From GCA-2718035 sp964435285 (GTDB lineage: Bacteria > Bacteroidota > Bacteroidia > Flavobacteriales > TMED113), in contig CAYSYA010000008.1 of NCBI GenBank assembly GCA_964435285.1, positions 34,334 to 98,333 of the forward strand: a stretch of 64,000 nt of DNA, given 5' to 3'. The notes beneath the pieces are model-generated. The model did not search any database. It was not told where the DNA came from and worked only from the letters and a program-made list of their open reading frames with translations. Shown here in pieces: positions 61,221 to 64,000 of this stretch (the first letter of the stretch is position 1; the number at the start of each line of letters is the position of its first letter). Position numbers and translations under genes: made by a program.

Positions 61221-64000
61221 ATGAAAAAAATATTACTATTTTCTATTTTATTATTTATTCCATTTTTAAATTTTTCTCAATCAAATTGTTCTTACACAGT
61301 TAATGAAGGAAGTTATGTAAATGATTCATATGAAGTAGACTACGGCTATTATGTAGACGAAGGTTATTATGTATACTACGACACAAGTGAATGTTGTTAT
61401 ACTGACACATGGTTTGGTTGTATTGATTATGGTTACTATAATTGTAGTGGACAGTGTGTAAATTCGAGTGGACCAAACGTTTGTACATCATACTGGGTTG
61501 AAAATATGGTTTGGCATAGTAATTGGCAGACTGTTGATAACTGGATTTTTGTAGATAACTGGGTTACATACGATTATACTGTTGAGGAACTTCTAATGCA
61601 AAGTTTACCTGGAAGTGATATTATAAGCTGCGGTTATTCAGGATGTGAAATTGCTACTGCTATGGGTGATTTAGATTCATATAATATAAATTATTTATTA
61701 GATGCTGGAGTTACAATTTCTGACATTATGAATTGTGGAAATGTTAGTGGATGTTCATTTGTCTCTGCTATGGGTACTTTAGATTCATATGATATAAATA
61801 ATTTATTAAATGCTGGAGTTACAACAGATGATATTATAAATTGTGGAAATGCTAGTGGTTGTACATTTGCTTCTTCTTTGGGTTCTTTAAATTCATATGA
61901 AATAAGCACTTTGTTTAATGCAGGAGTATCAATAGATGATATTATGAATTGTGGAAATGCTAGTGGATGTTCAGTTGCCTCTGCTATGGGTACTTTAGAT
62001 TCAAATGATGTATATAATTTATTAAATGCCGGTGTATCAGTTGCTGATGTTATGAATTGTGGAAATGCTAGTGGATGTTCAATTGTCTTTGCTATGGGTA
62101 CTTTAGATTCAAATGATGTATATAATTTATTAAATTACGGTGTATCAGTTGCTGATATTATGGATTGTGGTTATGTTAGTGGATGTTCAGTTGCCTTTGC
62201 TATTGGTGATGGTGGTTCTCTTTCTAGTTATGAAATTAACTCTTTACTTGATGCCGGTGTATCAGTTGCTGATATTATGGATTGTGGTTATGTTAGTGGA
62301 TGTTCAGTTGCCTCTGCCATGGGTACTTTAGATTCAAATGATGTATATAATTTATTCAATGCCGGTGTATCAGTTGCTGATGTAATGAATTGTGGAAATG
62401 CTAGTGGATGTTCAGTTGCCTCTGCCATGGGTACTTTAGATTCATCTGATATAAATAATTTATTAAATGCAGGTGTATCAGTTGCTGATGTAATGAATTG
62501 TGGAAATGCTAGTGAATGTTCAGTTGCCTCTGCTATGGGTACTTTAGATGCAGATGATGTATATAATATATTAAATGCCGGTGTATCAGTTGCTGATGTT
62601 ATGAATTGTGGAAATGTTAGTGGATGTTTAGTTGTCTCTGCTATGGGTTCTTGGTATGGTCTTACTGATTATGAAATTAACTCTTTACTTGATGCGGGAG
62701 TATCAGTAGATGATATTATGGATTGTGGTTATCTAAGTGGTTGTCAAGTTGCCTCTGCCATGGGTACTTTAGATTCATCTGATATAAATAATTTATTAAA
62801 TGCAGGTGTATCAGTTGCTGATGTAATGAATTGTGGAAATGCTAGTGAATGTTCAGTTGCCTCTGCTATGGGTACTTTAGATGCAGATGATGTATATAAT
62901 ATATTAAATGCCGGTGTATCAGTTGCTGATGTTATGAATTGTGGAAATGTTAGTGGATGTTTAGTTGTCTCTGCTATGGGTTCTTGGTATGGTCTTACTG
63001 ATTATGAAATTAACTCTTTACTTGATGCGGGAGTATCAGTAGATGATATTATGGATTGTGGTTATCTAAATGGTTGTCAAGTTACCTCTGCCATGGGTAC
63101 TTTAGATTCATCTGATATAGATAATTTATTAAATGCTGGTGTATCAGTTGTTGATGTCATGAATTGTAGTTATACAGATCCATGTGATGTTATTTCTTCT
63201 TATACTGGTTTTAGTAGTCAGAATTATTTATCTACATCTGAATTAACTGAAATGTTAGAAGGTGGAGCTACAGTATCAGAGATAATGAGCTGTTCACTAG
63301 ATTATATTTCACATTGTGAGATGGTAAATGCATATGAAAATACAGATGATGATAGTATATTAGATCAGACTGAGATTTTAGAGTTACTTAATGCAGGCGT
63401 TGATTTGACTTGGATAAATTCTTGTGGTAATGCTGCTGAATGTGATGTGGCTACTGCTTTTAACACATATGTCAATGGTAGTCCAGATGAGCTTTTAAGT
63501 TTAGAAGAAACAACAGTTTTAGTAGAAGCAGAGGTTGATCCGTTTGAGAGTTTATCATGTGCTTATACAGATCCATGTGATTTTATTTCTTCTTATACTG
63601 GTTTTAGTAGTCAGAATTATTTATCTACATCTGAATTAACTGAAATGTTAGAAGGTGGAGCTACAGTATCAGAGATAATGAGCTGTTCACTAGATTATAT
63701 TTCACATTGTGAGATGGTAAATGCATATGAAAATACAGATGATGATAGTATATTAGATCAGACTGAGATTTTAGAGTTACTTAATGCAGGAGTTGTCTTA
63801 TATTCTATCAATGATTGTGGTGATGCGTCAGAATGTGATGTGGCTACTGCTTTTAACACATATGTCAATGAAGAATTAACTAGTGAAAACTTAGCAATAA
63901 TAGTAGGTGCTGGTATTTCTTTGGATGTCTTTAATGATTGTATTGTAGATGATTGTGGAGTTCCTAATGGAGATAATAGTACTTGTTCTGGATGTATGGA
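61221..64000 (+). CDS. Secreted Cys-paired helical repeat protein (3' end outside window)
   Basis: An open frame of at least 926 residues from the ATG at 61221, read by hand; no stop is reached. The signal peptide (MKKILLFSILLFIPFLNFSQ) is followed by a Tyr/Trp/Cys-rich head (about residues 21-135). From residue 136 onward come about 20 tandem repeats, mostly 36 residues (108 bases), some 39 or 42-45. The typical unit is NCGNASGC, then SVASAMGTLDSNDVYNLLNA, then GVSVADVM. Every unit starts with two Cys, normally separated by five residues, and is otherwise two helix-length segments, so a disulfide-stapled solenoid is inferred. At the window end the sequence changes to DCGVPNGDNSTCSGC, a common spacer in surface proteins. 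I cannot name the family. Confidence 0.85.
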   Translation, partial: MKKILLFSILLFIPFLNFSQSNCSYTVNEGSYVNDSYEVDYGYYVDEGYYVYYDTSECCYTDTWFGCIDYGYYNCSGQCVNSSGPNVCTSYWVENMVWHSNWQTVDNWIFVDNWVTYDYTVEELLMQSLPGSDIISCGYSGCEIATAMGDLDSYNINYLLDAGVTISDIMNCGNVSGCSFVSAMGTLDSYDINNLLNAGVTTDDIINCGNASGCTFASSLGSLNSYEISTLFNAGVSIDDIMNCGNASGCSVASAMGTLDSNDVYNLLNAGVSVADVMNCGNASGCSIVFAMGTLDSNDVYNLLNYGVSVADIMDCGYVSGCSVAFAIGDGGSLSSYEINSLLDAGVSVADIMDCGYVSGCSVASAMGTLDSNDVYNLFNAGVSVADVMNCGNASGCSVASAMGTLDSSDINNLLNAGVSVADVMNCGNASECSVASAMGTLDADDVYNILNAGVSVADVMNCGNVSGCLVVSAMGSWYGLTDYEINSLLDAGVSVDDIMDCGYLSGCQVASAMGTLDSSDINNLLNAGVSVADVMNCGNASECSVASAMGTLDADDVYNILNAGVSVADVMNCGNVSGCLVVSAMGSWYGLTDYEINSLLDAGVSVDDIMDCGYLNGCQVTSAMGTLDSSDIDNLLNAGVSVVDVMNCSYTDPCDVISSYTGFSSQNYLSTSELTEMLEGGATVSEIMSCSLDYISHCEMVNAYENTDDDSILDQTEILELLNAGVDLTWINSCGNAAECDVATAFNTYVNGSPDELLSLEETTVLVEAEVDPFESLSCAYTDPCDFISSYTGFSSQNYLSTSELTEMLEGGATVSEIMSCSLDYISHCEMVNAYENTDDDSILDQTEILELLNAGVVLYSINDCGDASECDVATAFNTYVNEELTSENLAIIVGAGISLDVFNDCIVDDCGVPNGDNSTCSGCM
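62415..63080 (+). repeat. 333-bp nearly exact tandem duplication inside the Cys-repeat gene
   Basis: 62415-62747 and 62748-63080 differ by one base that I can find (Ser to Asn codon change near the end). The period is 111 codons, three protein repeats (36+36+39), so the frame is kept. Confidence 0.9.
63170..63795 (+). repeat. 393-bp-period duplication inside the Cys-repeat gene
   Basis: 63170-63401 recurs at 63563-63794 with two visible mismatches, and a further shared stretch (GAECDVATAFNTYVN-like coding) follows each copy. The period is 131 codons. Confidence 0.88.

Larger units (their letters stand above)
61626..63930 (+). repeat. About 20 tandem Cys-pair coding repeats, mainly 108 bp
   Basis: The first four intervals between equivalent Cys codons are 108 bases. 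Units 6, 10 and 13 are 39 residues (three-residue insert), and units 15-20 are longer and degenerate. Consensus: C-x(3-8)-C-x-V-A-x-A, a turn, then D-V-x-x-L-L-N-A-G-V-S-V-x-D. Confidence 0.85.

Noticed and set aside
61626..63930. CRISPR-like regular repeats
   Set aside because: The 108-base period is fully coding with conserved Cys codons, and there are no unrelated spacers or cas genes.
61626..63930. Ankyrin repeats
   Set aside because: LLNAGV resembles the ankyrin LLxAGA segment, but there is no TPLHxAA motif, and the unit is 36 rather than 33 residues with paired Cys.

Overview
The window is very AT-rich DNA from a member of the Bacteroidota, most likely a marine Flavobacteriales-type bacterium. 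The evidence is a CarboxypepD_reg-TonB-dependent receptor, SprB-repeat adhesins ending in the gliding-motility (CHU_C) C-terminal domain next to a PorP/SprF protein, short type IX secretion (T9SS) C-terminal tails, WG-repeat and DUF6913/DUF6340-type proteins, TAnnTTTG -7 promoter elements, and the absence of Shine-Dalgarno sequences before most starts. I see no tRNA, rRNA, CRISPR array, insertion sequence or phage module, and no gene-free stretch longer than about 200 bases.

Layout. Bases 1-11302 are one long minus-strand series: panB, an RluA-type pseudouridine synthase, a winged-helix protein, a methyltransferase, MscS, GNAT, rmlC, a lytic transglycosylase, uvrA, a LOG-family protein and a TonB-dependent receptor cut by the window start. 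Bases 11354-21555 are housekeeping: a lipoprotein, dnaK convergent with dnaA around a clear terminator, an M42 peptidase, ribD, and prmC-ligA-DUF6913-like. Bases 21690-41764 hold a surface-adhesin locus: a 3631-residue SprB-like protein, a 2307-residue protein with a cytochrome-c-like head, a PorP/SprF partner, MsrB and a protein with a degenerate J domain. Next come hsp20 with a small partner gene, and ung. Bases 43396-61098 are dominated by secreted or surface proteins: a reprolysin-like metalloprotease, two paralogous esterases, a beta-helix protein, a beta-propeller, a TonB/MORN protein, lipoproteins and a protein carrying a Kunitz domain. The window ends inside a repeat protein of at least 926 residues, built from about 20 cysteine-paired helical repeats.

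How the genes fit together. The adhesins, the SprF protein and the many secreted proteins with short C-terminal tails point to heavy use of T9SS for surface attachment, gliding and extracellular hydrolysis. The esterase / beta-helix / beta-propeller / TonB genes overlap by ATGA and look like one translationally coupled operon. dnaK and hsp20 share the same promoter architecture: a TGAC-N5-GTCA palindrome followed by a sigma-54-like GG-N10-G(C/A) promoter 47-48 bases before the ATG. This suggests a common heat-shock regulon. The most unusual items are the cysteine-paired repeat protein with two very recent in-frame duplications, whole domains and calcium-type repeats inserted at one fixed position of the SprB repeat, the cytochrome-c head on an adhesin, and the Kunitz domain.
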